From the NCBI RefSeq assembly GCF_964355755.1, contig NC_092677.1:12796601-12856600 (forward strand): a stretch of 60,000 nucleotides of DNA, written 5' to 3'. Origin of the DNA: Antedon mediterranea. Lineage: Eukaryota; Echinodermata; Crinoidea; Comatulida; Antedonidae. This document shows, piece after piece, positions 25,049-38,400 of the stretch (positions are counted from its first letter, which is position 1; each line of letters begins with the position of its first letter). Position numbers and translations under genes: made by a program. The notes below the pieces were generated by a model. The model did no database searches. It had not been told where the DNA came from and saw nothing but the letters and a program-made list of their open reading frames with translations.

Positions 25049-25228
25049 GTACAGGGATTTTGTCGAAAAATGGCCAATTTTCGACCTTTTTATTTTTCGA
25101 CATAATTGGGTTCTGTGGTACTATAAGATGATCATAAAGCAATTATGATCACATACAGCAATAAAAACGCATAATAATTGAATTTTAAAAACTTGCAATT
25201 TTTGCCTTTTTCTAAAAAATCCCTGTAC
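25049..25228. mobile_element. MITE-like element, copy 1 of a concatemer
   Basis: It starts GTACAGGGATTTT and ends AAAAATCCCTGTAC, with internal GAAAAATGGCCAA near the left end. Terminal inverted repeats extend imperfectly for about 35 bases. There is no coding capacity. Confidence 0.8.
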
Positions 25229-25232
25229 TATA

Positions 25233-25397
25233 GTACAGAGATTTTTTTGAAAAATGACCAATTTTCGACATAACTGGGTTCTATGGTACTATAAGATGAT
25301 AATAAAGCAATATATGATCATATACAGCAATAAAAACGCATAATAATTGAATTTTAAAAACTTGAAATTTTGGCCATATTTTGAAAAAATCCCTGTA
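25233..25397. mobile_element. MITE-like element, copy 2 of a concatemer
   Basis: Same element in the same orientation, starting GTACAGAGATTTT and ending AAAATCCCTGTA. The first copy is separated from it only by TATA. It has lost the internal TTTTTATTTTTCGA stretch present in copies 1 and 3. Confidence 0.8.
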
Positions 25398-25400
25398 GGC

Positions 25401-25582
25401 TACAGGGATTTTGACGAAAAATGGCCAATTTTCGACCTTTTTATTTTTCGACATAATTGGGTTCTATGGTACTATAGGATGATCATAAAGCAATATATGA
25501 TCATATACAGCAATAAAAACGCATAATAATTGAATTTTAAAAACTTGAAATTTTGGCCATTTTTTGAAAAAAATCCCTGTAC
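25401..25582. mobile_element. MITE-like element, copy 3, plus truncated fourth copy
   Basis: Third head-to-tail copy, TACAGGGATTTT to AAATCCCTGTAC. A fourth copy starts at 25,588 (GTACAGGGAGTTTTTCGACG) and breaks after about 20 bases at the junction with the GACA-rich element. Confidence 0.8.
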
Positions 25583-25607
25583 ATATAGTACAGGGAGTTT
25601 TTCGACG

Positions 25608-25962
25608 TACGCACGTAATTGTATTGCCATATGATGATTTATGCCCTGAAATTTATGAGTACCAAATTTTATTTAATTGTGATTCATGGTTGTGAAGATA
25701 TGATTACAAACGTGATTTCGTTAAATCGTGCGTAGACCGCGTAATTTTTTATTGCGCACCGTGAAAACATAACCACATCGATTCCTGGCCATAAGGAATA
25801 TACTGTGAAAAATTGACTTAGCTAGATTAAACTGATATCAAGATAAGGTCAGAAAGCGATAAATCGCATAGTGATACCGGACCGACAGACAGACCGACAG
25901 ACGGACCGACAGACAGACCAACCGACCGACATAGTGAACTATAGAGTAGCGTCCACGCGACT
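25608..25962. mobile_element. GACA-rich element, truncated third copy
   Basis: Matches the right half of the element at 2,417-3,220, from ACGCACGTAATTGTATTGCC through one GACA cassette to the terminal CACGCGACT. The left half is missing and the fragment abuts a broken MITE copy. Its presence outside the satellite shows that the element is dispersed in this genome. Confidence 0.8.
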
Positions 25963-28940
25963 AAAAACACGAGATTGTTTATAATAGAAACGATGATCAA
26001 GGCAAGGGAATAATCCCACCTACTTATAGGCCTAGCTTACCAACAAAAAAGACAAAGATAGAAAAACGGTTTTATGAACAGAAAAAACAGGCAAAAAAAA
26101 ACACAATCACCATTGATTTGTAAATAAGGCAAGTTGGCCACCAAGAACCATATTTTAATATCCATAATAATATTTAGGTTTATAATAGACACACTGGTTA
26201 TCATTACGATAAGTACATTTACATTATGTATATTCCAAATCTGACCATACGAATTCATAAATAATAAGACTCATGTATCTCTCCAAATCGTCTGCGTCAA
26301 AACACCCGATTTTGCAGTTGTAACTAGGTACATCTTAACCGACTATCGCAGGTCAGTTAGATACAACTGTAGAACACTGTTTTAACTTATTCGGCGCACG
26401 CAATACAGACGTATATTTAAGAATAATATGCTTGTGTTTTACTAGAATAATTACATCTCAAATTTATGATAGAAGGCAAACACGCCGAAAGAAACATTGC
26501 TATTACAAACATGGAATGTAAACACATGGAATCAACAAAAAAACAATGTAAAATTGATGAACAATCTAAATCGTCGGCAAGAAACATGCGTCCAAAAGCT
26601 GATAACGGCTTTTGCACACGCGCGTCATATTTGCACACACGCGTCATATTTGCATTTTATATGGATCACATTGTTGAAATAATACATAACACATCCATTA
26701 ACAAAAATATATACACACATGCAGATGAATAGAAATAAATATAAAGTCTCACAAAATAGATGAATATTAAAATCGAATGACATAATGAAGAACAAAATTA
26801 TATTTCTTTAAACTTTGTTGTACTGGTCACAACAATGTCTTGCAAGAAGCAGACGAATATTACAGTAAACAAAATAATTACACATAACAAGAATTTTGAT
26901 TTCCAATAGAACAAAACAAACAAATAATAAATCTATCTAACTTAATCTTAGATTTGTTTTTTAGTACTTAGCATTGGCTATTAATCTGCTTAAGGTTACA
27001 AGTCATTCGAATTGAAAGAAATATCAATAATGAAACATGAAAGAGATAAACTATGAAAAAATTAAATAATGTACACCTTTAGTATTAAAGAAACATAAAT
27101 AATTCCCCTCCAATTAGTGACTGCATATTCTGTTATGAAAACAACATACAACCAGTCCTGTAGTAAATGTTATTTCCCTTACAAAACTATACCACAGCAA
27201 AAGAATTACTGCAGTAGCTAAAATTACTGCACTAACCAAAATAGAATTTTGATACGTAACATCTTGAAAGACAACATACATACTGATGAGACTTTTTTTG
27301 TGGGACCTTTTTGGTAAAGAGTGCCTCATTAATATTCACATTATTATAATTAGTTTAATGCATTTAAACAATCATCTTCCTAATCAGAACCGTTAATTAT
27401 ATTCATGGAAATATTAATATTGGTTAATTAAGCGTGGTTCCCACTAGCGACGCAACGCAAGGTCGTAACGCAACGCAAGTGAAGTGACCAATCACAAGCG
27501 ATGGCTTATTCGCTTGTGATTGCTAACTGTCTATAACTTCGCTTGTCATTGGTTAAAACGCTTGCGTTGGCTTTACGTCCTTGCGTTGCGTCGCTAGTGG
27601 GAACCACGCTTAAATGGTTATATTGCTTATTATAGGAAAGTATATTCATCAAAAATGTAGTAGAACCAGAAAAAAAAACAGCTAAATTTGTTTATTATGT
27701 AATAAAAAGAATAAATTGCACTTAATAAAAGTCTAATGTATGGCTATAAAAAATGTTTTTCAAATTCATATAAATCATATCCAACAATTTAAAAACATAT
27801 TTAAAATTTTTTAACTACGAAAATTTAACATTTATAAATAGGTGGGCAATGATTTTATAAAAACTTTTGTGCAACAAACTTATTTTTAATATTACAGTAA
27901 ATAATTTTACTGTAAACTTTTGCATATAAATAATGATAAAGAATTTAATAACAGTAGACCCATGAACCATGAACCTTGATTGATATGTCCATGGTAGAAC
28001 ACTTTTAAGGAGACACCTCACGGACTTATATAGTGTGTCCCCTTAATAGAGGTTTCTCCTTAATAGGAGTGTCCCCTGAATAGAAGTCCTACACAAATGA
28101 ACAGTTTTACTAGAAGGTTTAAATGTATATCATGCTAAAATCAATTTTACAATTTGTTAATTGATATTCAGAATTTTTATTAAGAATTAAGGACACTGAA
28201 GGAGGGAGGTATAAAACAATTATTTTTATACCACTCTGACTAAAGCATGTGTGCAATTTAGGCAACTTAACAAATTCATAGAATATTTGTAAACATGTAC
28301 AAATAATGCTTTTCTTTGTACCTCTAAAAAGTTGTAACCGTGATTTAATATGTACAAATTCAAGATTTAACCTAAATAATAACAGCTACATATTGGAAGC
28401 CAACCATATGGAAAACATGATATGAGATTAGCATGTACTTATAGATACCACTTACATAAAAACAGTTTGACAAACTTTTCATAATTATCATCTAACTTGC
28501 CATATTATTGGTCTGCAACCTGTATATAATAGTGTTTAATACAAATTATTAACTTGATTTTGTCCAAACATAGTGTAGAATATAGATATATATTTTTGTA
28601 AGGTTTTGTCTACAATATTTATATGTTTTTTAAACTCTGTCCACATGAAAATTTCATTTAAAATCTATTAACATGGAATGTTTCTTAAGCTCTGTCCTCA
28701 TCGGATATTTCCTTTAAACTCTGTAAACTCTCTCTGTCTGATTTTATTTAAAATGTATTCATGGAACCTTTCTGTTTTTTTTATCATCATATATTTTCTA
28801 AACTCTGTTCACATGGAATATCTTCAATAAGTTGTGTCCAATTGAAATTTCATTTAAAATCTGTCCACATGAAATACTTAGGCTTTGTCCACACATGTTC
28901 TTCAATATTTAGCGCCGCAAATAGCTGGGCCAATTACTTG
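25963..28940. other. AT-rich intergenic stretch
   Basis: No exon, RNA gene or coding signature that I can support. The open frames here are short, overlap on both strands and lack family resemblance. The only structured item is the MITE at 27,432-27,609. Near 28,000-28,085 there is a degenerate motif around GTGTCCCCTTAATAGAGGT, and related wording recurs near 44,250-44,300, suggesting an old dispersed repeat. Confidence 0.6.
27432..27609. mobile_element. MITE with TTAA target duplication
   Basis: The left end GCGTGGTTCCCACTAGCGAC and the right end are reverse complements over the first 31 bases. TTAA stands on both sides (27,428-27,431 and 27,610-27,613). A second inner hairpin pairs AATCACAAGCGA with TCGCTTGTGATT. 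TTAA target sites are typical of piggyBac- and Kolobok-type transposases; which of these mobilised it is unknown. There is no coding capacity. Confidence 0.9.
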
Positions 28941-28941
28941 T

Positions 28942-28947
28942 TTTATT
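28942..28947 (-). terminator. Candidate polyadenylation signal of the rhophilin gene
   Basis: AATAAA on the minus strand, 55 bases after the rhophilin stop codon, in the first canonical position downstream. The cleavage site cannot be read from DNA. Confidence 0.55.
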
Positions 28948-29001
28948 CACACACCCTGTAATAAATACTATCTAATAATTGTCATATAAATATAAATTCA
29001 G

Positions 29002-29445
29002 CTACCATAAAGCTTGTGGTTTGTCGCCAAGAACCGTTGCGTCAACTGATTTTCCTTTTTTCCCGCTTTTCTTATCCTTCTCTTTCTTTTTTCCCGTTCC
29101 GGTTTTACTTATAACTGGTGGCGGAACTTTCGGAGCTTTCTTATTCTTTCTGTCGAGTGTCGATTCTGGAATGCTTCCGTTCTTCGATTGTAAGAATCCT
29201 TTTTTATTTTTCCTATCAATTGTTGTTGAGTTCTCGTTTGTTGTTTCTCCATTTACGGGAGATGTTCCGTTAAGACGGCGTTGGTCTTGCGGATGAATAA
29301 ACGAGTCTTCTAATGCTGTGACGATACTCATTGTTAGTTTTCCTGGGCTACTTAATATATGTTTCACAACTTGGTCATGTTTTGCCCATTTTACATCATT
29401 ATCTTCAACACGAACTATAAAATCTCCTTCATTTACTCCAGCCCT
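29002..29445 (-). CDS. RHPN2: Rhophilin exon 14 (PDZ second half, tail, stop)
   Basis: Encodes RAGVNEGDFIVRVEDNDVKW and the PDZ end at LTMSIVT. A tail of about 100 residues rich in lysine follows, ending KPQALW and TAG. The two DRKNKK motifs in the tail are about 20 residues apart. Such a long basic tail is not something I recall in vertebrate rhophilins. Confidence 0.92.
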   Translation of the reverse strand, partial: RAGVNEGDFIVRVEDNDVKWAKHDQVVKHILSSPGKLTMSIVTALEDSFIHPQDQRRLNGTSPVNGETTNENSTTIDRKNKKGFLQSKNGSIPESTLDRKNKKAPKVPPPVISKTGTGKKKEKDKKSGKKGKSVDATVLGDKPQALW

Positions 29446-32400
29446 CTGGAATGTAAAATTAATGATTTGTTGAAATAATTGTACATTAAGTTTACTTTGC
29501 TGTCATATCAACATTGGTTATAGCTCTATGTACCTATTTATAACTATTGGGGGAATCAAAAGGGTTAAATTCAAGACAAAATCAACATTACAGAGTATTT
29601 TGCAAAAAAAATATCTTCCTATAGCTAGAAAAGGTGTCATCCCTTACAAAAAGTTAATCTATAATCTTATTATCTTCCTAATATTTTGGTCTACCAATCA
29701 TACCGAGTTTGCTTGTAACAGACAAATTGTGCTCAAACAAATCATAATAATTATTATAATAATGACAATATTAACTATAGTTATGACAACAACAATTTTA
29801 AATGTAAATATGTATATGTTTTTATGATGTAATGTTTAAGCGGATATTAGCCCTTGATGGCATTTGCAGAAATAAAGAAATTGAATTGAATTGACAAAAG
29901 TCATGGCTAACAGCCATTGACACATACCAATGCTGGTCCATTGGCATCAACACTTGCAATGATAACTGGAGAGTCTCCTCTCACAGTAAATCCAAAGCCT
30001 TCAGATCCTCTTGTAATGACAACCTCTCTAGGAGCTGACCAGCTATTTCTAGCATTAAAAATTGCCAATGGTCCCTGTAGGAAATAAACATTATATGACT
30101 TCTGATTTCTTGACTGTAAGTTTAGCATTAAAATTGTGTATGAAGCAAGCAGATGTCAACTAGTTAAAGTAATAGTTTTTTGTCTTCAGAAGACTGTGTC
30201 CTGAAACCTCATCTGGAAAAACGTTTCAATATCATCACTGTAAAATTTTACCTACACTATCAAACTAGTTTGACAAATAAAGTGTGATGTGCCCACATAA
30301 GGTAGTAATATACTCAAATATGGTAGTGATATGACATAATCATGTCCACATGTGGGCACATCACATTTTGTTGTGACATAAAGTTTGATAGTGTAGACAG
30401 AGCTTTATATTAACAACAAGAGGGACTTTGGTGGGAGAGGGGTTGTTTCAATAAATTTTAAGGTTAATCTTACCAATGAATGGAATATATCCTTCACTTT
30501 AACTTTGGCAAAGTCTGGCAGTATCATGGAAGGCTGGTAACACGTTTTACCTTTGAAAATAAAATTCAATAACATAATTATTGGTAATTACTAGTACATC
30601 AAATACACACACATGTTGTATGTGCTTTAAAGCCTCAAGCTCCTGTGACTACTGTTCCGACGAACTCTCATATGGGAGCTTCAAAGTGCTGGAGTGAAAA
30701 AGTTTCCTCTGCTTATCTTAGGATATTTTATGGATCATCTTTGTGTGTATACATTGTATATCCCTTTGCAAAAAAGCCGTATACGATCCGTATACGCTGA
30801 AAACGTATACGACGTATACGGATCGTATACGATTTCACTGTTTACATTATTTCCACTCTGTTGCTCCACAAAGAGTTGGCGTCGTATACGTTTAGCATAC
30901 GTAACGTATACGTTGTTTATTCATGATAAGAATATCGTATACGGGACGTATACGAATCATATACGAACAAACTAGGCCATTTTATAAATTATAATAGCAG
31001 TAATGAGTAGAATAGAGCTAAATAAAACATTTAAATTGTCATTACAACAAATACGTACGTAGGCTCTGGCCTAGGGCTAGGCCTCTAGCTAGCACCAGCC
31101 ATTAGATAGGCCTAGTCTAGTAGTATTAATTATTAATAAGTAGTAGGAGCTAGAACATAAGATCATATTTATTTCTATATTTATTAGATAGCCTAGGCTA
31201 CCGATAAAATTCAAACAACGTTTTTCGCAAGTAAATAAAGTACGCTAAACAGGTATACTACTAGGCCTAGGTAGGCCTAGAAAAAACAAGGGGCCATTTT
31301 CACAAATCGACGTTGTTGTTTGCAGTTTTCCTTTATAAAATATGACAGAGGTCAGTAAGTGCAGCCGCCGACGACGACCGAGCGTCGCTCGGTTGCCTAC
31401 AGTTCCAACTCGTGGTCGACTCGGCTCCCTGGTGGCCAATCATGCATATCATCGGGTGAATCATCGGGTTCGTCGTTCTCAATTCGTCACGCCACGTGCG
31501 AGCTTTGGGTGGTCAAATTACATCGTTAAGTTAAGCGATATTATTCCGCGACGTGTGTTGTAGCAATGGAGATGGAGTAACAATAATTCGGCAATGCCGA
31601 AGAGGAAAACCATGACCCAAAACAGAAGTAAGGTCATTATAATAATTATTATTTAACGATGAATACATTCGGATTTTGAATATATATAAATTGTATGAAT
31701 TATGAATTATATATGAATAAAAAAAAACCACAATTAGTGGTGATAGTAAATACAATTATATCGAATCTCAATTTATTCCCGGTAGCGAACAGATTGAATT
31801 GCTTTCATTATTTCTGCTTGGTGATTAAGAAATCATAAAACATATCTTTCTTTATTTTCATGGTATTCCAATAATTGTTTAAAAAATAACTACCCTCAAC
31901 TTTAAATAACAAATTAAATAAGTCTACTAAACATTGTTGATTTCCCATGGACCCAACAATACCCCAACTATTTCATTAATAATTGTTTATTTGTAACAGT
32001 TTATTTGAAATCCTTGTCCTTTGTTAATTCAATTGTGTGACAATTAAATTAGATTGTACATGCTTATGCTGTATATTATGTAAAAAGATGATTCATGGTA
32101 TATATCAGATTCTTAAAAAAGATCAACATTTTGAATTCTTAAAATGTGTTCTATATCTTTATTTGGAGTTAGACTCGTACTACATTCATTAAAATGATAA
32201 ACAAATAGCCGGCAGGCGTGTGTACAGAGGGGGGATTATCAATGATGGAGGCATAAAAATGGGGGCGTAGGGTACCATTTTACCAGAGAGATGTAAAATA
32301 ATTATTTAACAAACATTTAACTGGTTGGTTTTACTGCGTTCGCGTACAATTTATCATTTGGATTTTTTAAGTTATATGTAGGTTATGTTAAATTGTATTT

Positions 32401-35400
32401 ATCAGTGACAACTCTAGGAAATTTACAGCAATTAGTTCTGTATGCCTAAAATAGTAAAATGCTCTAAATAAAAACGTCGGAGCTTCTTTTTTGTATTTCT
32501 GGCTGTTGAATGTTTTGTTGGCACCCCCTAACTCTGCAACGATGATATCCATAATGCATCGTATTTCCATTTCACCGTTGTTGATATACTACTAGCTAGA
32601 GTAGGTTATTAAAATAATACAATATAACCAAATCTAATATATGGGGGAAAGCTAGCTAGCTTATTTTCACAATGAGTGTACCACAGACTCTTTTCCTTGG
32701 CGTATTTTCCCCAGGCCTAGTTAACTCTTAGTTTACTAGAGCTGCTGCAGTAGCTATATACTGCATATTCGATATATACAATTACAATATGCCTATAGCT
32801 AGAAGTCATCGAATTTACTATCTACCTGGGCCTACTGTAACTAGGCCTACATCCCATTTTTTATTTTTTTTTTATGGTGAGTCAACAAAACCCGTAGCCA
32901 AAAAAATCAACAATGATGATTGAAAATGAATGAAATCTGATCCATCCATGTGATGCATGCATGCAGCGCACATAACACAGGCACGTTTTGGGCGAATTTA
33001 TTTGGATCATTCCATATATATAATAGGGAGCCACATGTATTCTACATTTTTATTAAATCGTAATTTATGGATTTTACTTACTCGTTTTAAATTTAATATA
33101 CTGCGGGCCCAATTTAATATTTACTTATTTATTTCCAAGTACATTAATATTATTTAAAGCACTTTCAAATTAATAACAGCACATTTTGTGTGATTCACTT
33201 ATTAATGGAACATACAAAAGGTAAAGAAATAGCAGAGGGGATAAACAAGGCAGAACAGCCTGGGTGGGTTTTTAAATTTTATGCTTGCTAGAAAAACAAC
33301 GTCTAGTAAAATACAGCACCAAATTTTCATTCGCGAAAACTATGAACTAAATCATCATAGGGAATTTAATGTACATATATACCGACTGAAAAAAAACCAA
33401 ATTGTACACTAATTATTGAAGTCAATATGCTCCTGCGATCGTAAACGTATGCTATCGTCGTCTTGTAAAAAGAGGGACAGTCCCTTTTCGCTTGGTAATA
33501 CGATGTAGTTTGTATACACGCGTCGTCGTATACGGATCATATACGGATCGTATACGGAGCGTATAATTAGGAAATTGTTTATAAATGATCGTATACGGTT
33601 CGTATATGTTTATTATGCGGGCAGGAACTTCCGAATTGACGTATACGTTTCGTATACGAAGTGGACTTCCTATACGAAACATATACGAAACGTATGTAAA
33701 TCGTATACGTTCGTATACGGGTTTTTTGCAAAGGGATAAGACTCCCATTATTATTATTATACGATGGCTTTAACAAAGTAATTTACGATCACAAACCTTT
33801 AATCGCCGGCACTTCCATGATGTCAAAGAAGTCATCTTCCTCATCTAGCTTTGAAAAAAACTCTATTGAGCGTGTGTGGGCGTGTTTTAGAACCTCTTGT
33901 AACGTGTCGATTTTGCGTAATGTCTTTGACAGATTGTGTACTCGTAAAGCCTCTTCGTGTAACATAACAGCTTGTTTCACATGTGCTTTACCTACATGAG
34001 ATTAAGAAATATAATAATACCAAGACTAATATTAAAGCTTCATTTTAACTTTGTATGTTATGTTGTCTATAGATATTAAGTCCGAAGAAAAGTGACATGA
34101 AAAAACAGACCTATGGACAATATAATTGTTGATAACATTTATAACCTCCTGTGCTTGGTTTATCTGTTTTGTGTTGTGCACACAATGTGAACTTGTATTT
34201 TATTTTGAATGTAACATGATGATAACATGAAGTGAATCTATCATACCTAATCTTTTTCTTGATTCGTGATCTTCTGGTAATTTCTCTTTCTCAGCATCTA
34301 AATGAATTTCTGAGAATAGTTCCCTTAACTTCTCTATATCATAGTCAGTACCAGCTAAAAAAATACATAGAAACATATAATCGTAAGAATTTGGATTTTA
34401 TAATGAATAGTTGAGTACATTTTCATAAAATTATAATCAACATGCTCATAATGTTTCTTTAACATGTTTACTTTACTCAAAGTAAATAGAGAACTTGTTT
34501 ATTCATTTCTGTTTACGTGTAAACTCTTTGTTTACAAGGTAAACAAATAGAATCATATAGTTCCAGAAGTCAAGGAACCGTAACATTGGGAATTTAACAC
34601 ATTATATAATACCGCTGCGTTCTTTTCCATCTAAGCAAGATGGAGGGGTATTTGTTTAGATTTGGTAGAAAAAGATAATATAGATAGATATAGATATAAC
34701 TTTACTGGCTGTTTTATTTTATCGATTTGATTAAGTTTTTCGCTTTTTTTTGTATCTCCAATGAGATCTAGCCATTGATACCCACAGCACGGTCAATTTT
34801 TCAGTAATTTTCCTGTGGATTCATATACATATACACCAAAAACAATAATTTGTTGCTTTCAATTAAACTCATCAATAAAAAAATATAGATATATAGTGAA
34901 GACAAAATATTAATTCTACCACCTAAGTTTCTCCAGATTTCGTATTAAGGCCCCCAGGTACTATACCCCCTCATATACAGTAATACAACTAAAGTACAAC
35001 ATCAAACAAATAGATATCTTCATGTTTACATTTCTTACCTTTTTGTCCAATCAGTGCTACAGCAATGTAATAATGTGAGAGAGCCTTGAAGTGTTGTGAC
35101 TTCACCAGCACCATTGAGATCCATGCATATGGTATATAATCTTTAACTTGTGTATGCATCATAGCCTTGTGAACATTACTGTATGATGTTGAAACCTGTA
35201 AAAGGCAATGTGCAAGATTTTGAATGATACAAACGTTATAGTTGAAAGGTTTTTCCTGAATTTGTTTTTGCTTTTCATGTTGTTATTTATGTATAACAAT
35301 CTTTCTAATTCCATTCAAGATTCACCTTTTATCAAGGTTTTCAAAACCCTTTCAAAAACACATCTTTTTAGTTCTTTGTAATTAAGCGCTTTGGGACAAT

Positions 35401-38400
35401 CTGTTGATTGTTATAAGCGCTGTATAAATTTTACAACATTAACATTATAAAGGTTGCTATTAATAATATGTAAAGCTCTGTCTACACTATCAAACTTCAT
35501 GTGACAAAAAATGTGACGTCAAACTAGTCTGATAGTTGTAGACAGAGCTTAAGTATTTGAATATGAATCTTGTCAATGATATGACCTGTGAAAATAAACC
35601 CTGTTTAATCGTACCTTAGCTGCCTCTTTTGCAACTTCTATACAAGTCTGGACCTCACAGTCAACTCCACCAAGCACTCTTCTCTCAAATACAGCTTCCT
35701 GAACTTGACCCTATCAATAAAAGAACACAGATGTCACATTTCAAAAATAATAATAAAAATATATGTATGTCTTTATTTTGCTTGCCAGCTTAACAAACAT
35801 GAAGTATTGTACTGAAACTCTCACTCATTCTAAATTATTGTCAGATTTCTAGAAGAGGTCAGAGGGCAGAAGGACAGTGGCGTAACGGCTATAAGCACTC
35901 ACTAGCTAAACCCAGGGCCACAAAGCTTAAAATTCCCAAGCATGAGAAGTCCCATTGAAACTACCTAGCATGGGAGTGCCCTTTAGAAGTACTAAACCAG
36001 GGGCGTTTGCCCCTTCCGTTATGCGACTACAGAAGGAAGAAAGAAAAGGCCACTATGAAGAGCTTGCAGTTTACGCCTAACTGACGTTTTCCGGTCGTCC
36101 TTTGGATGTAGAAGCCACCAAGACTTTGTCAGGGAATACAGTGAGAAAGCACTTCCCAATTGAATTTACAAAACATAACTTGTTCCTAGTTCGTCGCAAA
36201 TAAAAAGCTCCCTATTTTTTTCTAACAAGCAATGCGTTTGACTTACCAGCATAAGATTAACAAACATGTCGAGTACAGGAGCGCTCATGTCCATACTGGG
36301 CGCATGACTGAAGTTCTCTGACAGGTATCGAAAGGCTCCTGCTGCCTTCTCAAAGTACACTACCACTTTATTAATACCTTCAATTTGACTTCGATCCTGA
36401 ATTCAAGAAAAAACAAAACATAATATTAAAATGCTAAATAGATTTATTTGGTTACAGATGTTTTTTTGATTGTTTTTTACTTTGATCTCGAACTCAAGAA
36501 AAAGTTAATATTAAAATGCTAAATAAAATTATTTGGTTACAGACGTTATTTTTTTTTTTGCTTTGATCTCAAACTAAAAAAAAATTAACATAATATTAAA
36601 ATACTAAATTATACTGTAAAACATTTTTGTTTGCAACATGTGTATTTTTTTTGTTTTGTTTATACAGATGAGTAAACAAATCTAATAATAATATATACCA
36701 TGAATATTATTTTCTAAGAAACACTGGTATAAAATTAAACTCTTTCGAATTTAGAAATTTACAATTATTGACACAAAACACAACAAAATAACAAGTCAAT
36801 ATTAGTATGAATATTGTTACCATATGGTTATTATTCTATAAATAAAGTTATTAATATTCTAAAAATTTCATTGTACTTTGCAATCATATAAATATAGTAT
36901 CAAGTACTTAACGTTTCAAAGTAGAAATTTACGTTGTTTACACAAAGGCGATTTTGATTTCATTTCAACTCTTATCAATAATTGTATGTTTATTAATAAC
37001 AGCATTGAAAGAAACCATTTGGGAAATCACAAATTGTCAACACTAAATGAAACGTTGAGCCTTGCCGATTAGTTTTAAACAGCATAGTCAACGGAAATTA
37101 GTTCAATGTAATAAAAACATCAACACATCAATGTGTTACATAAATCACTTAAATACCTATTATTATTATTCACTATAAACAAAAATGTTGTTTTCATTGA
37201 AAGGTGCTAACATTGAGAATTTACTGATGTGTATTGCATCATTCAAAGTTATTTAGCAGATGTCAAACAAATGTTTGAAATTTAGAGGCACGCAGTAATT
37301 GGTTCAAATCGTAAATATGTCAGTATATATACATTCTATTATCAAATGGCTCAAAATGGGAACATTCAAATGTATGATAGTGCACACAATTTAAATCATT
37401 CAATAGATTTCAAGTTAGAGAAAGAATTAGAGTAGAACTTCTATTTACATTATATATTTTTGCTTAATTTAACATCAGTTATTTTCTATATTCCAAATTT
37501 CTTATTTAGATTTTTATTCTCATGTAATTTATTTTATTTGGTGGTTTTTGTTTTTCTTTAACTTTTCTGTTTTCGTTTTATTTTGTGTATTGTATCTGTT
37601 CTGAGGGTCCCAAATGATCAGCAACTGCTGGATGGATCACGCTCATTAAATATCGTTGAAATAAAAAAAAAAATAGTATGGGGACATCCCAAGTATCCAA
37701 TAAACTGTTTCCCCACCCTTCACTTTTCCTGTCAGGATGTCTGGTTTGAAAATAAATTATTGGAAAGCTTTTGAGTGACGATAGAATCATCTATATAAAT
37801 GTTACAACATACAGTAGTCTTTCTTATACCTGTTTTGAGCCTAGTTGTGTGTACAGAGCACCAACGTTGAATAAAACACTTCCTTTCTCAAATGCTACTG
37901 ATCGCTGTACAGAAGGTACGCCAGTCAAGGCATCATACCTGTAACAAACAAATATTATTATTCAATTATACTTTATAGTTTTGAATAATGGATGAGATAT
38001 AATACAAGATAATATAGGAGATGAATACAAATTCAATTAAAATATAATCAATATTTGTAATAAAAATATAAAATTAATATCAACAAGGTTTAGGAATCTT
38101 ATAATTACTAACAGTAATATTATAACAATAAATAGTAGCCATTCAGTCATAGAGATATTACAGTGAACTAATACTATAATGGTCAGGTTGATTACCTGTA
38201 TTGAAGCTTTTATAAATAATATTAAATACTCTATAGAAAATAGAGATAGATATGTACAGATATAGATTTTATTCATTTAAATCAATGTACAGGTATGAAA
38301 GGCAGAATATTTTATAGTGGTATAACCATAGAAACTATACTGTTCAGTAATTTACTGAAAATTACAGATTAATTGGAGAATCGCAGAAGCCATGTTCTTT

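Noticed and set aside
26466-26732. 88-codon frame in the intergenic region
   Set aside because: Overlapped by frames on both strands, includes a small tandem repeat (CACACGCGTCATATTTGCA-like), and has no relatives I recognise.
33452-33776. Overlapping frames rich in Arg, Tyr and Ile on both strands
   Set aside because: They are translations of the CGTATACG palindromes of a mobile element.
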